DNA of 64,000 nucleotides from Flavobacterium tructae (GTDB taxonomy: Bacteria; Bacteroidota; Bacteroidia; Flavobacteriales; Flavobacteriaceae): the NCBI RefSeq assembly GCF_002217475.1, contig NZ_MUHH01000022.1:110730-174729 (forward strand), in the 5' to 3' direction. The notes under the pieces are model-generated. The model was not told where the DNA came from. It searched no databases and saw only the letters and a list, made by a program, of their open reading frames with translations. The position numbers and the translations under genes were made by a program. Shown here in pieces: positions 55,593 through 63,965 of this stretch. Within the stretch, counting starts at the first letter, position 1; every line of letters begins with the position of its first letter.

Positions 55593-56393
55593 ATGAAATT
55601 AGATATAATTAAAAATCAGTGGCTTGATATCGTATTCGAAGGGCGTAATAAGATATATGGTGCATATGAGTTAAGAAAATCGAACGGTAAGACGACTGTA
55701 AAGTCTCTTATTATTGGATCGGTTATTTTTAGCTTTGCTGTTGCAGCTCCTCTTATTGCAAGCTTTTTACCAGATTCTAGTGAAGATGATGTGAATAATG
55801 ATATTAAGATTGCGACAGTAAAATTACCTCCTAAAAAAGAGGAAGTAAAGCCAAACCAACCACCACCACCACCACCACCACCAAAAGTGGATCAGGTGAA
55901 GTTCGTGAAACCGGTTGTTGCTAAGGCAAATGAAGTTACTGAAGATCCTCCGAAAATTGAGGAACTTAAAGATAAAAAAGTAGGTAACGAAACCATCAAA
56001 GGAGATCCAGATGCAGTTTTAACTGTTGATGAGCCAGTTGGTAAAGGACCAGTTACAGAGATCATTCAGGAAGATAACAACGTTTATAATACTGCAGGTA
56101 TCGAAGTAAAACCAGATTTCCCTGGAGGAATTGAGAAATTCTACAAATTCGTAGGAAACAATTACAAGACTCCGGAAGAAGAAGGTTTAAAAGGTAAAGT
56201 TTATGTTACTTTTGTAGTTGAAAAAGACGGTTCATTAACCGACATTAAAGTTTTAAGGGATATCGGTTACGGTACAGGAGCAGAAGCAATTCGTGTTCTT
56301 AAAAAGTGTCCAAAATGGACTCCCGGCGAGCAAAATGGTAAAAAAGTTAGGGTACTTTACTCTCTGCCTATTACTATTCAATCTGCAGAATAA
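55593..56393 (+). CDS. tonB: TonB energy transducer
   Basis: 266 residues. The membrane anchor is at about 35-62 (TTVKSLIIGSVIFSFAVAAPL). A linker with eight Pro (residues 90-97) follows, encoded by eight CCA codons at 55860-55883. Next come two acidic blocks: KVDQVKFVKPVVAKANEVTE (98-117 and on to 133) and TIKGDPDAVLTVDEPVG (134-150 on). The C-terminal TonB domain (about 180-264, GLKGKVYVTFVVEKDG, CPKWTPGEQNGKKVRV) contacts receptor TonB boxes. The two acidic blocks recur in swapped order in the large VIT protein at 23.4 kb. It overlaps the next gene by one base. Confidence 0.93.
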   Translation: MKLDIIKNQWLDIVFEGRNKIYGAYELRKSNGKTTVKSLIIGSVIFSFAVAAPLIASFLPDSSEDDVNNDIKIATVKLPPKKEEVKPNQPPPPPPPPKVDQVKFVKPVVAKANEVTEDPPKIEELKDKKVGNETIKGDPDAVLTVDEPVGKGPVTEIIQEDNNVYNTAGIEVKPDFPGGIEKFYKFVGNNYKTPEEEGLKGKVYVTFVVEKDGSLTDIKVLRDIGYGTGAEAIRVLKKCPKWTPGEQNGKKVRVLYSLPITIQSAE

Positions 56394-56623
56394 TGTTAAA
56401 AGGTATACTTAATAATATTCAGAAGAAATCGCTCAAAGAGCGATTTCTTCTTGTTTTAGGAATACTGTTCTTTTTAATATATCTTGTACTCGGTTTAATG
56501 ATCATGTTTTGGGAAAAACTTCCGCTAAATATGGAGCAAAAGTATAGATATGCTTTTGGAGGATTATTGATAGTGTATTCAGCAATTCGTTTTTTGAGAT
56601 TAATTAATTCAAACGCAGAATAA
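56393..56623 (+). CDS. small membrane protein of the TonB operon
   Basis: 76 residues with two hydrophobic segments (about 18-41 and 52-68). Its ATG overlaps the tonB stop codon by one base (TAATG), a sign of translational coupling. No motif is recognised. Its position, between tonB and a PstS-like lipoprotein, suggests a structural helper of the ExbBD/TonB complex. Confidence 0.65.
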   Translation: MLKGILNNIQKKSLKERFLLVLGILFFLIYLVLGLMIMFWEKLPLNMEQKYRYAFGGLLIVYSAIRFLRLINSNAE

Positions 56624-56625
56624 TT

Positions 56626-57543
56626 ATGTTAAAGTATAGTAAGATTGCAGGCTTGGTTGTTTTTGTTTTTTTGTTTGCCATGTGCAACCAAAAAAGTAAA
56701 AACGATAAAGAAACAATTTTAAAAGGAGCAATCGATATTACTGTCGATGAAACTATAAAACCTATTGTGGACGATCAGGTTGCTGTCTTCGAAGGAACTT
56801 ATTACGATGCAAAGATTACGGTAAAACCTAAGTCAGAAGCTGAGCTTATAAATGATTTACTCAATCAGAAAGCTTCAGTAGTAGTGACAACGAGAGATTT
56901 GACTAAAGAAGAATTGGCTAAATTCGAAAAAAGTAAAATAAAACCCAGAGTTACCCCTTTTGCGACAGATGCAATAGCTTTTATTTCGAACAAAGGCAAT
57001 AATGATACATTAATAGCGTTGAAAACGGTAATCGATTTTATGCAGGGCAAACCTGATGCAAAAATTAAAGGACTTGTGTTTGATAATCCAAATTCAAGTA
57101 CCGTACGTTATATGAAAGAATTGGCTAAAGTTAAAGATGTTCCTGCAAAAGGAGTGTTTTCTTTTAAAACGAACGATGAAGTCATTAAATTTGTATCTGA
57201 GAATGATGGTATGATCGGGGTAGTTGGTGTAAACTGGCTTTCTCAGCCTTCACCAAACATGGCTGAAGTGGTGAAGAAAATAAATGTATTGAGTGTTAAA
57301 GGATTAAATAGTAATCAATATTATAGCCCAACTCAAAATGATCTTGCAGAAGTAAAATACCCTTTGGCACGTGATTTGTTTATCATAAATTGCCAGGGTT
57401 ATTCTGGCTTGGGAATGGGGTTTGCATCCTTTATTGCCGGCGATATTGGACAGAGGATAGTTCTAAAATCAGGTTTATTACCGGTAAGAACTCCTGGAAG
57501 AAAGCTTAAAATAAGGAATCAAATAGTAAAAGATAAAGAATAA
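56626..57543 (+). CDS. PstS-like substrate-binding lipoprotein
   Basis: 305 residues with a lipobox (VFLFAMC, Cys20). The body has the type II periplasmic binding fold of phosphate-binding proteins: GAIDITVDETIKPIVDDQVAVFE, then RDLTKEELAKFEKSKIKPRVT, then NPNSSTVRYMKEL, and YPLARDLFIINCQG with the late GFASFIAGDIGQRIVLKSGLLP. No other pst gene is nearby, so it probably does not serve an ABC transporter. It is in the TonB operon (2-nt gap), which is unusual for a PstS-like protein. Confidence 0.83.
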   Translation: MLKYSKIAGLVVFVFLFAMCNQKSKNDKETILKGAIDITVDETIKPIVDDQVAVFEGTYYDAKITVKPKSEAELINDLLNQKASVVVTTRDLTKEELAKFEKSKIKPRVTPFATDAIAFISNKGNNDTLIALKTVIDFMQGKPDAKIKGLVFDNPNSSTVRYMKELAKVKDVPAKGVFSFKTNDEVIKFVSENDGMIGVVGVNWLSQPSPNMAEVVKKINVLSVKGLNSNQYYSPTQNDLAEVKYPLARDLFIINCQGYSGLGMGFASFIAGDIGQRIVLKSGLLPVRTPGRKLKIRNQIVKDKE

Positions 57544-57560
57544 ATTAATTACAATTAGAG

Positions 57561-59228
57561 ATGAATAAATTTAAAATTTTTAGTCTTGCCTTAGTTGCTT
57601 CAGCTACTGTAGTAAAAGCGCAAGATATCAAAGAAGCTAAAAAAGCAATCGATGCTGAGCAATTTCAAAAAGCAAAGTCATTGCTTAAATCAATCATCAA
57701 AGCAAAACCTTCTGATGGAGAAGCTAATTTTGTTTTAGGTAATGTATATTTAAATCAGGCAATCATTGATTCTGCTAAAATTTATTATGCAAATGGTTTA
57801 CAGGCATCAGATAAGAAAAACTTAAATTATATTGGATTAGGTCAGTTAGATCTTGATGCGAAGAATGCTGCTGCAGCTCAGGCAAATTTTGCTTTAGCCG
57901 CAAAAGATATGAAGCGTAAAGATGTAGAGGAATTCATTTACATTGGTAGAGCTTACATGAATTCTTCTTCGCCAGATTATACAAATGCGATAGCTGTTTT
58001 GAAGCGTGCGTTGGTAATTGATCCTCAAAATGCGACTGCACTTTTAGCTATTGGTGATGCATACTACGGAGCAAACAATCAAAACGATGCTTACAAGGCA
58101 TACCGTGATGCATTTACAGCTGACCCAACGCTTTTAAGAGCAAAAATGCAGCTAGGAGTTTTATTAAAAGGCGCTAAATCTTATGATGAAGCAATTAAAT
58201 CTTTTAATGAAGTAATTGCTTTGAACGCTAATTATGGTCCGGTTTACAGAGAGTTAGCTGAGACTTACTATAAATGGGGAAGAAATAAACCATCTACTTC
58301 TAAAGTTAACATGCAAAATGCAATTACAAACTACGAGAAGTATTTAAATCTTACGGATTACTCTTTAGATTCTAAAATGCGTCACGCAGATTTCTTAATC
58401 TTGGTTAAGGATTATAAAAGTTTAGAGACTGTTGCAAACAAAATGATTGCTGAGGATAAAGTAAATCCTAGAATTTTCAGATATTTAGGTTATGCTGCTT
58501 ATGAGAATGGAAATGTAGATGTAGCGATCAAATCTATTGAAGATTATATCAAAGTACCTTCTAACAAAGTAATTGGTAGAGATTATTTGTATTTAGGTTT
58601 ATCTAAAATTAAAAAAGGAACTGCTGCTGACGGAACTGTTGATCAGGCTTCTTTTGATGCTGGTATAGCTGATATCAAAAAAGCGATCGAACTAGAGCCT
58701 TTAGTGGTTGAAGAATTATCTGATTTAGGAAAAGCTTTGTTCGGGAAAAAACAATTTGCTCAGGCTGCTACTGTTTTAGAGCTTGGAACAACGAACAAAG
58801 AGTCTAAAAACTACTTAGATGATAATATTTATTACGGTATTTCTCTTTATTATGCTAACGCAAATAAAACAAATGGAGCTGCAGATGCTGTGGCTTTAGG
58901 TAAAGCGGATGTTGCTTTTGACAGAATCTTAGAAGCTTCACCAACTTATAATGAGGCTTACTTGTACAAAGGTAGAATTAACAACTTGTTAGAAAAAGAT
59001 GATTTAATCATTAAAAACTACGAAGAGTACGTAACAAGAATTACGGCAAAAGGTGCTGAAGAATTGGCTAAGCCAGCTACAGTTAAAAAAGTAGTAGAAG
59101 CTTACAATAGTATCGGTGCTAGTTATGCAAATACTGATAAAGCAAAGGCAATTGAATATTTCAATAAGAGTTTAGCTTTAGATCCTGCAAATGCTTACGC
59201 TGCGCAATCAGTAAAAGCTCTAAAATAA
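57561..59228 (+). CDS. TPR-repeat secreted protein of the TonB operon
   Basis: 555 residues with a signal peptide (MNKFKIFSLALVASATVVKAQ). The rest is a chain of tetratricopeptide helices (for example ANFVLGNVYLNQAIIDSAKIYY, TALLAIGDAYYGANNQNDAY, PVYRELAETYYKWG and NAYAAQSVKAL at the end). It probably scaffolds an envelope complex. It is the last gene of the ExbB-TonB operon and is followed by a terminator hairpin. Confidence 0.85.
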   Translation: MNKFKIFSLALVASATVVKAQDIKEAKKAIDAEQFQKAKSLLKSIIKAKPSDGEANFVLGNVYLNQAIIDSAKIYYANGLQASDKKNLNYIGLGQLDLDAKNAAAAQANFALAAKDMKRKDVEEFIYIGRAYMNSSSPDYTNAIAVLKRALVIDPQNATALLAIGDAYYGANNQNDAYKAYRDAFTADPTLLRAKMQLGVLLKGAKSYDEAIKSFNEVIALNANYGPVYRELAETYYKWGRNKPSTSKVNMQNAITNYEKYLNLTDYSLDSKMRHADFLILVKDYKSLETVANKMIAEDKVNPRIFRYLGYAAYENGNVDVAIKSIEDYIKVPSNKVIGRDYLYLGLSKIKKGTAADGTVDQASFDAGIADIKKAIELEPLVVEELSDLGKALFGKKQFAQAATVLELGTTNKESKNYLDDNIYYGISLYYANANKTNGAADAVALGKADVAFDRILEASPTYNEAYLYKGRINNLLEKDDLIIKNYEEYVTRITAKGAEELAKPATVKKVVEAYNSIGASYANTDKAKAIEYFNKSLALDPANAYAAQSVKALK

Positions 59229-59253
59229 TATAAATTTACAGTCAAATATAAAG

Positions 59254-59286
59254 CCGATAGTTTCTTTGAACTATCGGTTTTTTTTG
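59254..59286 (+). terminator. terminator of the TonB operon
   Basis: A 9-bp stem (CCGATAGTT at 59254-59262 with AACTATCGG at 59269-59277) followed by eight or more T residues. Confidence 0.85.
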
Positions 59287-59311
59287 TTCCGTATTTAATT
59301 GACTATCTTTG
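59284..59311 (+). promoter_or_regulatory. promoter of queE
   Basis: TTG (59284-59286), 17 nt, then TATCTTTG (59304-59311), an exact -7 element. It starts right at the end of the previous terminator. Confidence 0.7.
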
Positions 59312-59328
59312 CACTTTAAAATAGAATA

Positions 59329-59961
59329 ATGTTATCAAAAGAAATACAATTAGAAGTAAATAAAGGAGCGATGTTGCCTTTGATGGAAGAATTTTATACC
59401 ATTCAGGGAGAAGGGTTCCATACTGGGACAGCTGCTTACTTTATACGAATTGGAGGTTGCGATGTGGGTTGTCACTGGTGTGATGTGAAGGAAAGTTGGA
59501 ATGCCGAGTTACATCCGCCAACAAGTATTGATTTAATTGTAAATAATGCATCAAGTCAGGCTGATACTGTTGTGATTACAGGTGGTGAGCCTTTGACGTG
59601 GGATATGAGTTTATTGACTCAACAGTTGAAGGATAAAAATATGAAAGTTCATATCGAGACTTCAGGAGCTTATCCGTTATCAGGTACTTGGGATTGGATT
59701 TGTCTTTCGCCTAAAAAAAATAAATTGCCTACTCAAACGGTGTATGACAATGCGCATGAGTTGAAGGTAATTATTTATAACAAACACGATTTTATTTTTG
59801 CAGAAGAGCAAGCTGAGTTGGTAAATGACAACGCAATTTTGTTTCTTCAGCCAGAATGGAGTAAAAAAGAAGAAATGACGCCTCTGATTGTAGATTATGT
59901 GATGAACAACCCAAAATGGAGAGTTTCTCTTCAAACGCATAAATATTTAAATATTCCTTAA
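59329..59961 (+). CDS. queE: 7-carboxy-7-deazaguanine synthase
   Basis: 210 residues. It is a radical-SAM enzyme of queuosine synthesis that converts carboxytetrahydropterin to CDG. The [4Fe-4S] motif GGCDVGCHWCD (C-x3-C-x2-C) is near residue 45. MEEFYTIQGEGFHTG at the N-terminus and VVITGGEPLTW are family marks. Its partner in the same pathway, queA, is at 34.5 kb. It has its own promoter and terminator. Confidence 0.93.
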   Translation: MLSKEIQLEVNKGAMLPLMEEFYTIQGEGFHTGTAAYFIRIGGCDVGCHWCDVKESWNAELHPPTSIDLIVNNASSQADTVVITGGEPLTWDMSLLTQQLKDKNMKVHIETSGAYPLSGTWDWICLSPKKNKLPTQTVYDNAHELKVIIYNKHDFIFAEEQAELVNDNAILFLQPEWSKKEEMTPLIVDYVMNNPKWRVSLQTHKYLNIP

Positions 59962-59971
59962 GGAATCTAAA

Positions 59972-60005
59972 CAAAAAATCTCTTCAATTGAAGAGATTTT
60001 TTGTT
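59972..60005 (+). terminator. terminator between queE and the DinB-like gene
   Basis: A perfect palindrome, 16-bp arms (59972-59987 with 59988-60003), A-rich on the left and T-rich on the right, between convergent genes. Confidence 0.85.
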
Positions 60006-60047
60006 TCTGGGAAATAGTATACACTGTGTAAAAAGGAAACATCGGAT

Positions 60048-60593
60048 TTAGATCCAATTTTTGCTGTTTTTTAAATTTGTTATATGGGCCAGGTGATGGT
60101 TGCTGTGCCAAGCATACATTCCGATGATTTGTTTGATCAGAAATTCGGAGTTATTTTCGGGATGAATAAATGATTTGTTTAAATCTTTCGGACTTAGATT
60201 TTTCATGATATAAGCTAGTCTGTAATGTAGTCCTTCCAGTAATTGTAAGGTTGGTTGGATGGGCATGGTTAGATTGTCCTGCAATTCGGACCATAATTTT
60301 TCATCATAAGCTTTTATTACAGGATTATTTTCGGTTAAAGCCCATTTTATTCTGATATAACAGTTCATGTGGCTTTCGGCACAATGATGAATTACTTGAC
60401 GAACAGTCCATCCGTCCGGACGATAAGGAGTGTCTAGTTGTTCGTCGGTTAAATGAATCGTTTCTTTTTTTAATCTTTCAGGAAAAGAGGCAATGATGGC
60501 AACACTATCAGAAATGTACTCCGAGGTATAATCTGTTGGAGTTTTAAACTTTCCGATTGGATATTTTAGTTTTTCTAAATCTGTTTCGTTCAT
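60048..60593 (-). CDS. YfiT/DinB-like putative metal-dependent hydrolase or thiol transferase
   Basis: 181 residues, all helical DinB fold. The YfiT subgroup features are visible: LKYPIGKFKTP at the N-terminus, RPDGWTVRQVIHHCAESH, and WHSNHHLAHITNL near the end, whose His residues form the metal site. Family knowledge: B. subtilis YfiT is a putative metal hydrolase and related proteins are bacillithiol transferases. The substrate here is unknown. It is convergent with queE and 11 nt behind the methyltransferase gene on the same strand. Confidence 0.85.
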   Translation of the reverse strand: MNETDLEKLKYPIGKFKTPTDYTSEYISDSVAIIASFPERLKKETIHLTDEQLDTPYRPDGWTVRQVIHHCAESHMNCYIRIKWALTENNPVIKAYDEKLWSELQDNLTMPIQPTLQLLEGLHYRLAYIMKNLSPKDLNKSFIHPENNSEFLIKQIIGMYAWHSNHHLAHITNLKNSKNWI

Positions 60594-60604
60594 GTTTTGT
60601 TGTT

Positions 60605-61312
60605 TTATAGGGAAAGTTTAGCCAAATAATCGTAGTGGTCGCCTTCAAGGATGAGCTCACATTTTAATCCATTAGCGGCAGCGGCATTTTGAAGAGTATT
60701 GTAATCAAGGTATAGCCAGTCGAACGGCTCTTCTTTCTCGCCTTTATAAGAAATGTTGAACACAAGCTCTCCATAATAGTCATTATCGGATGGGATCCAT
60801 TTTCCGCCATCTTCGTCTTCGTCAAACATATAGATAATGTCTGAGCTGTCGAGTAAAATTTGCCCGCCCGGGTTCAGAAGTGATTTTAGTTTAGAAAGGT
60901 ACTTGTTGCAATTTTCTAGTTTACCAAAAATTCCCACTCCATTCATTAGTAAAATGATAGTGTCGAATTTTTCCTCTTCAAAATCCAGAATATTTTTGAC
61001 TATAGCATTTTTGACTCCGCGAAGCTTACAGGTTTCGATTGCATTTTTTGAGATGTCAATTGAAACAAGCTCCAGATTTCTGTCATTTTGTAAAGATAAA
61101 CTATGGCTTCCGGCTCCGCAGCCTACGTCCAGAGTTTTTCCGAAGGCTAATTGCAATGCTTTTTGTTCGAGTTTAGGCATTTCATTGTACGAACGGAATA
61201 AATAATCCACACTCATTTCGTCTTCTTCAGAAATCGAAGTTTCAGTGATAATATTCTCAGGTGAATTATTGGTTTGGAAATCGTACATGGCTTTCCCGAA
61301 AAGATCTTTCAT
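60605..61312 (-). CDS. class I SAM-dependent methyltransferase
   Basis: 235 residues. Motif I is LDVGCGAGSHSLSLQ (about residues 75-89), then LVSIDISKNAIETCK and, further on, FDTIILLMNGVGIFG and LNPGGQILLDSSDIIY, typical of class I methyltransferases. The substrate cannot be read. It heads a two-gene operon with the YfiT-like gene. Its start is at the ATG shown; the first 30 residues are acidic and not conserved. Confidence 0.87.
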   Translation of the reverse strand: MKDLFGKAMYDFQTNNSPENIITETSISEEDEMSVDYLFRSYNEMPKLEQKALQLAFGKTLDVGCGAGSHSLSLQNDRNLELVSIDISKNAIETCKLRGVKNAIVKNILDFEEEKFDTIILLMNGVGIFGKLENCNKYLSKLKSLLNPGGQILLDSSDIIYMFDEDEDGGKWIPSDNDYYGELVFNISYKGEKEEPFDWLYLDYNTLQNAAAANGLKCELILEGDHYDYLAKLSL

Positions 61313-61355
61313 TGTATTTTAGTTCAAAGTTTAAGGTTACAAGTTTAAAGTTGTT

Positions 61356-61363
61356 TAATTTTG
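61356..61363 (+). promoter_or_regulatory. -7 promoter element of the YkgJ-like gene
   Basis: TAATTTTG, exact TAnnTTTG, 24 nt before the TTG start at 61387. No clear -33 TTG. It supports the TTG as the true start, since no in-frame ATG lies between. Confidence 0.55.
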
Positions 61364-61386
61364 CAGTTCAACTTTAAATCTTAAAC

Positions 61387-61881
61387 TTGAAGCAAATTTT
61401 AAATAACTTAAATAAGTTAGCCAAAGATAAGCATATCGAAAATAAAAAGTATTTCGATAAGCTTAAAAAGAAACAGCCAAAAAATTTGGATTATGTGATG
61501 CAGGATTTACATGATGCCGAATTTAAGAAAACAGACTGCTTGCAATGTGCGAATTGCTGTAAAACTACCGGGCCTTTGTTTACTTTGGCTGATATCGAAA
61601 GAATTTCAAAATCATTCCGACAAAAGCCGCAGCAATTTATCGAACAATATCTCAGAATTGATGAGGACAAAGATTATGTTTTGAAAAGTGTTCCTTGTAC
61701 TTTTTTGGACAATGAAAATTATTGTATGATTTATGATGTTCGTCCGAAAGCATGCAGAGAATTTCCGCATACAGATCGTAAAAAGTTTCATCAGATAGCG
61801 GACTTAACATTGAAGAATGTTGCCATTTGTCCTGCTGCATATAATATAGTGGAGGAAATGAAGAAAAAGCTTCCTTTATGA
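61387..61881 (+). CDS. YkgJ-family cysteine-cluster protein
   Basis: 164 residues from a TTG start; a stop codon lies 10 nt upstream in frame and no ATG occurs before residue 38, so TTG is used. It has CLQCANCCKTTGPLF near residue 56, CTFLDNENYCMIYDVRPKACREFPH further on, and CPAAYN near the end. The eight-Cys pattern matches the YkgJ family, whose Cys likely bind zinc or an Fe-S cluster. Function unknown. It is related in pattern to the DUF3109 protein at 11.1 kb. Confidence 0.83.
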   Translation: MKQILNNLNKLAKDKHIENKKYFDKLKKKQPKNLDYVMQDLHDAEFKKTDCLQCANCCKTTGPLFTLADIERISKSFRQKPQQFIEQYLRIDEDKDYVLKSVPCTFLDNENYCMIYDVRPKACREFPHTDRKKFHQIADLTLKNVAICPAAYNIVEEMKKKLPL

Positions 61882-61999
61882 CCTTCTAAACATTTGATAA
61901 TTGTTCTTAGAAGCAATTCATTTTTGCTTTTTAAAATGTACTTTTGATTCGAATGAACCGGAAACGGATGTAATTAATAATTTCAAGACAACATAAAAT

Positions 62000-63235
62000 T
62001 TGAGTTTAGAATATTTCATAGCTAAAAGACTAATTACTGCAAAGGATTTTAAAAGCAGTATTTCCGCGCCTATTATTAAAATTGCTATTTCGGCCATCGC
62101 TATTGGTATGATAATGATGATTGTTTCTGTTGCGACAGGGATTGGTCTTCAAAAAAAAATAAGGGATAAAGTTTCGGCTTTCAACGGGCAGATTATAATT
62201 TCAAACTACGATAATAATAATTCTGATGTTACTTTGATTCCTATTTCGAAAAAACAGGAGTTTTATCCTGAATTTAAATCAGTTCCTGAGGTGAATCATA
62301 TTCAGGCAGTCGCTAGTAAAGCTGGTATTATCAGGACAGAGAATTCTTTTGAAGGTATAATCTTCAAAGGAGTCGGAGCGGATTATGACTGGAAAAATAT
62401 AGAAGAGTATTTGGTTGAAGGGAAGTTGCCTGATTTTTCAGCTACTTTAAACGAATATGTTTTGATTTCAAAATTCCTTGCAGATCGGCTTCATCTTAAA
62501 GTAGGAGATAATTTTAATACTTTTTTTATCAAAGAAGAGCAAGGGAAAATGCCTAATAGCCGCCGATTCAGAATCGCAGGTGTTTTTAGTTCAGGTTTTC
62601 AGGATTTTGATGCCACTTATATATTGGGGGATATAAGGCATATTCAAAGAATTAATAAATGGAGTCCCAATCAGGTTGGCGCTTTTGAGGTATTCATTAA
62701 TGACTTTGATGCTATTAAAACAACAGGAGAAAAAATCTACGATCAAACATCATCTAATCTGGATACCAAAACAATAATAGAGAAGTACAGTTATATATTT
62801 GATTGGTTGCAGCTTTTCGATTTTAATATCATAGTAATATTAGGGGTAATGATATTGGTGGCTACCATTAACATGGTTGTAGCGCTGTTGGTTTTGATTT
62901 TAGAACGAACCCAAATGATTGGAATTTTAAAAGCGTTGGGAGCTAATAACTGGATGGTTCGTAAAGTGTTTTTATATAACGCGTTCTATCTGATTGTTCG
63001 GGGATTGTTTTGGGGAAATTTAATTGGTATTGCTTTGTTGTTAATTCAACAGCAGTTTGGAGTGATTCGCTTAAATCCTGAAAATTACTATGTAAATCAG
63101 GCTCCGGTCTATTTTAATATTTGGCATATTATTTTATTGAATTTGCTAACGGTTGGAGTTTGTTTTGTGGTGCTGTTGATTCCTTCCTATATAATCACAA
63201 AGATTTCTCCGGTTAAAGCTATTCGTTTCGAGTAA
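62000..63235 (+). CDS. ABC transporter permease of the FtsX/LolC type
   Basis: 411 residues from a TTG start at 62000, directly before SLEYFIAKRLITAKDFKSS. Four membrane segments are visible: one near residue 25-50 and three in the last third (IIVILGVMILVATINMVV and following). A long periplasmic domain lies between them (about 55-265), the MacB-PCD type. In LolC/E-like permeases this part handles lipoprotein release; the ATPase partner is not in the window. Its start codon and a nearby 61882-61999 spacer have no strong promoter I can name. Confidence 0.85.
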   Translation: MSLEYFIAKRLITAKDFKSSISAPIIKIAISAIAIGMIMMIVSVATGIGLQKKIRDKVSAFNGQIIISNYDNNNSDVTLIPISKKQEFYPEFKSVPEVNHIQAVASKAGIIRTENSFEGIIFKGVGADYDWKNIEEYLVEGKLPDFSATLNEYVLISKFLADRLHLKVGDNFNTFFIKEEQGKMPNSRRFRIAGVFSSGFQDFDATYILGDIRHIQRINKWSPNQVGAFEVFINDFDAIKTTGEKIYDQTSSNLDTKTIIEKYSYIFDWLQLFDFNIIVILGVMILVATINMVVALLVLILERTQMIGILKALGANNWMVRKVFLYNAFYLIVRGLFWGNLIGIALLLIQQQFGVIRLNPENYYVNQAPVYFNIWHIILLNLLTVGVCFVVLLIPSYIITKISPVKAIRFE

Positions 63236-63712
63236 TTGTATTGTTCTGGAGTGTATATACAACCCGACAGGTTTTCAAAACCTGTCGGGTTTGTTTTTTT
63301 TACTACCTATTATATAAGGAGTGATTTCGTCCAGCTGAGCGAAAATGCAAGAAAAGCAGTTTCTGTCCGGCTGAGCGAAGTCGAAGCTTTATCCCGCTAT
63401 CCGCTTCAATCTTTTGCTTTTTAAAGGAAAAATCAAAAGGATTTCCACTACTATCGGGGCTAGGGCATGGGTTTTCAAAAGAAATAAGACAAGAAAAACA
63501 AAAACTTCGCGTCTTTGCGTCTTTGCGAGATTAGTAAGAAACCAGTAAAAATGGGGCTTTGTATCTAAGAGTTTTATTTGAACGAAGAAAAACCTTTCAA
63601 ATCTGAAAATGATTTAATTTGTAAAAGAGGTGTTATCAGGGTGTTAAGATAAAGTTTCGAAAAAGATTAAAAATAAGTTTAAAAAAAGCTTGTAAAAGCG
63701 GATAAAGTGACT
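63236..63712. other. repeat-rich spacer before the rRNA promoters
   Basis: It contains the CCCGACAGG terminator (63261-63300), half copies of the TGAGCGGAGTCGAAG repeat (63329-63342 and 63365-63387), and a string of TTCGCGTCTTTGCGTCTTTGCG units (63507-63528). A short frame across the first part (63236-63424) reads only repeat sequence and is not a gene. Confidence 0.55.
63261..63300 (+). terminator. palindromic terminator, CCCGACAGG family (copy 4)
   Basis: A perfect 15-bp stem (63261-63275 with 63277-63291) followed by a T-run to 63300. It ends the permease transcript. It is the most regular copy of the family in the window. Confidence 0.85.
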
Positions 63713-63720
63713 ACTTTTGC
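63691..63720 (+). promoter_or_regulatory. rRNA-type promoter P1
   Basis: TTG (63691-63693), 19 nt, then TACTTTTG (63713-63720), followed by CACCCGC. A long A-rich stretch lies upstream, as for a UP element. Confidence 0.8.
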
Positions 63721-63809
63721 ACCCGCAACAGCGATAAACGTTCACAGAAATACTGACAAGCGAAGGAATTAAAACGGAAAGAAATTTTCAAAAAAAGATT
63801 CCAAAAAGC

Positions 63810-63840
63810 TTGCGAGTAAAGAAAGAAAGTTTTAAGTTTG
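63810..63840 (+). promoter_or_regulatory. rRNA-type promoter P2
   Basis: TTG (63810-63812), 20 nt, then TAAGTTTG (63833-63840), followed by CACCCCGC. An A-rich stretch precedes it and GTTCATTGAAAGATTG, a leader box, follows about 20 nt later. Confidence 0.8.
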
Positions 63841-63934
63841 CACCCCGCAAAACAAGGGAAGTTCATTGAAAGATTGGTAAGGAGGGAAGTTAAAAACGAA
63901 AAGAAATTTTCTAAAAAAAAACTTCAAAAAACTC

Positions 63935-63965
63935 TTGCCGATTAGAAATAAGTTTTCTACTTTTG
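63935..63965 (+). promoter_or_regulatory. rRNA-type promoter P3
   Basis: TTG (63935-63937), 20 nt, then TACTTTTG (63958-63965), followed by CACCCGC. The transcript then runs out of the window, probably into a 16S rRNA gene. Confidence 0.8.

Noticed and set aside
63236..63424. A 62-codon frame after the permease
   Set aside because: It is made wholly of the terminator palindrome and the TGAGCG repeat.
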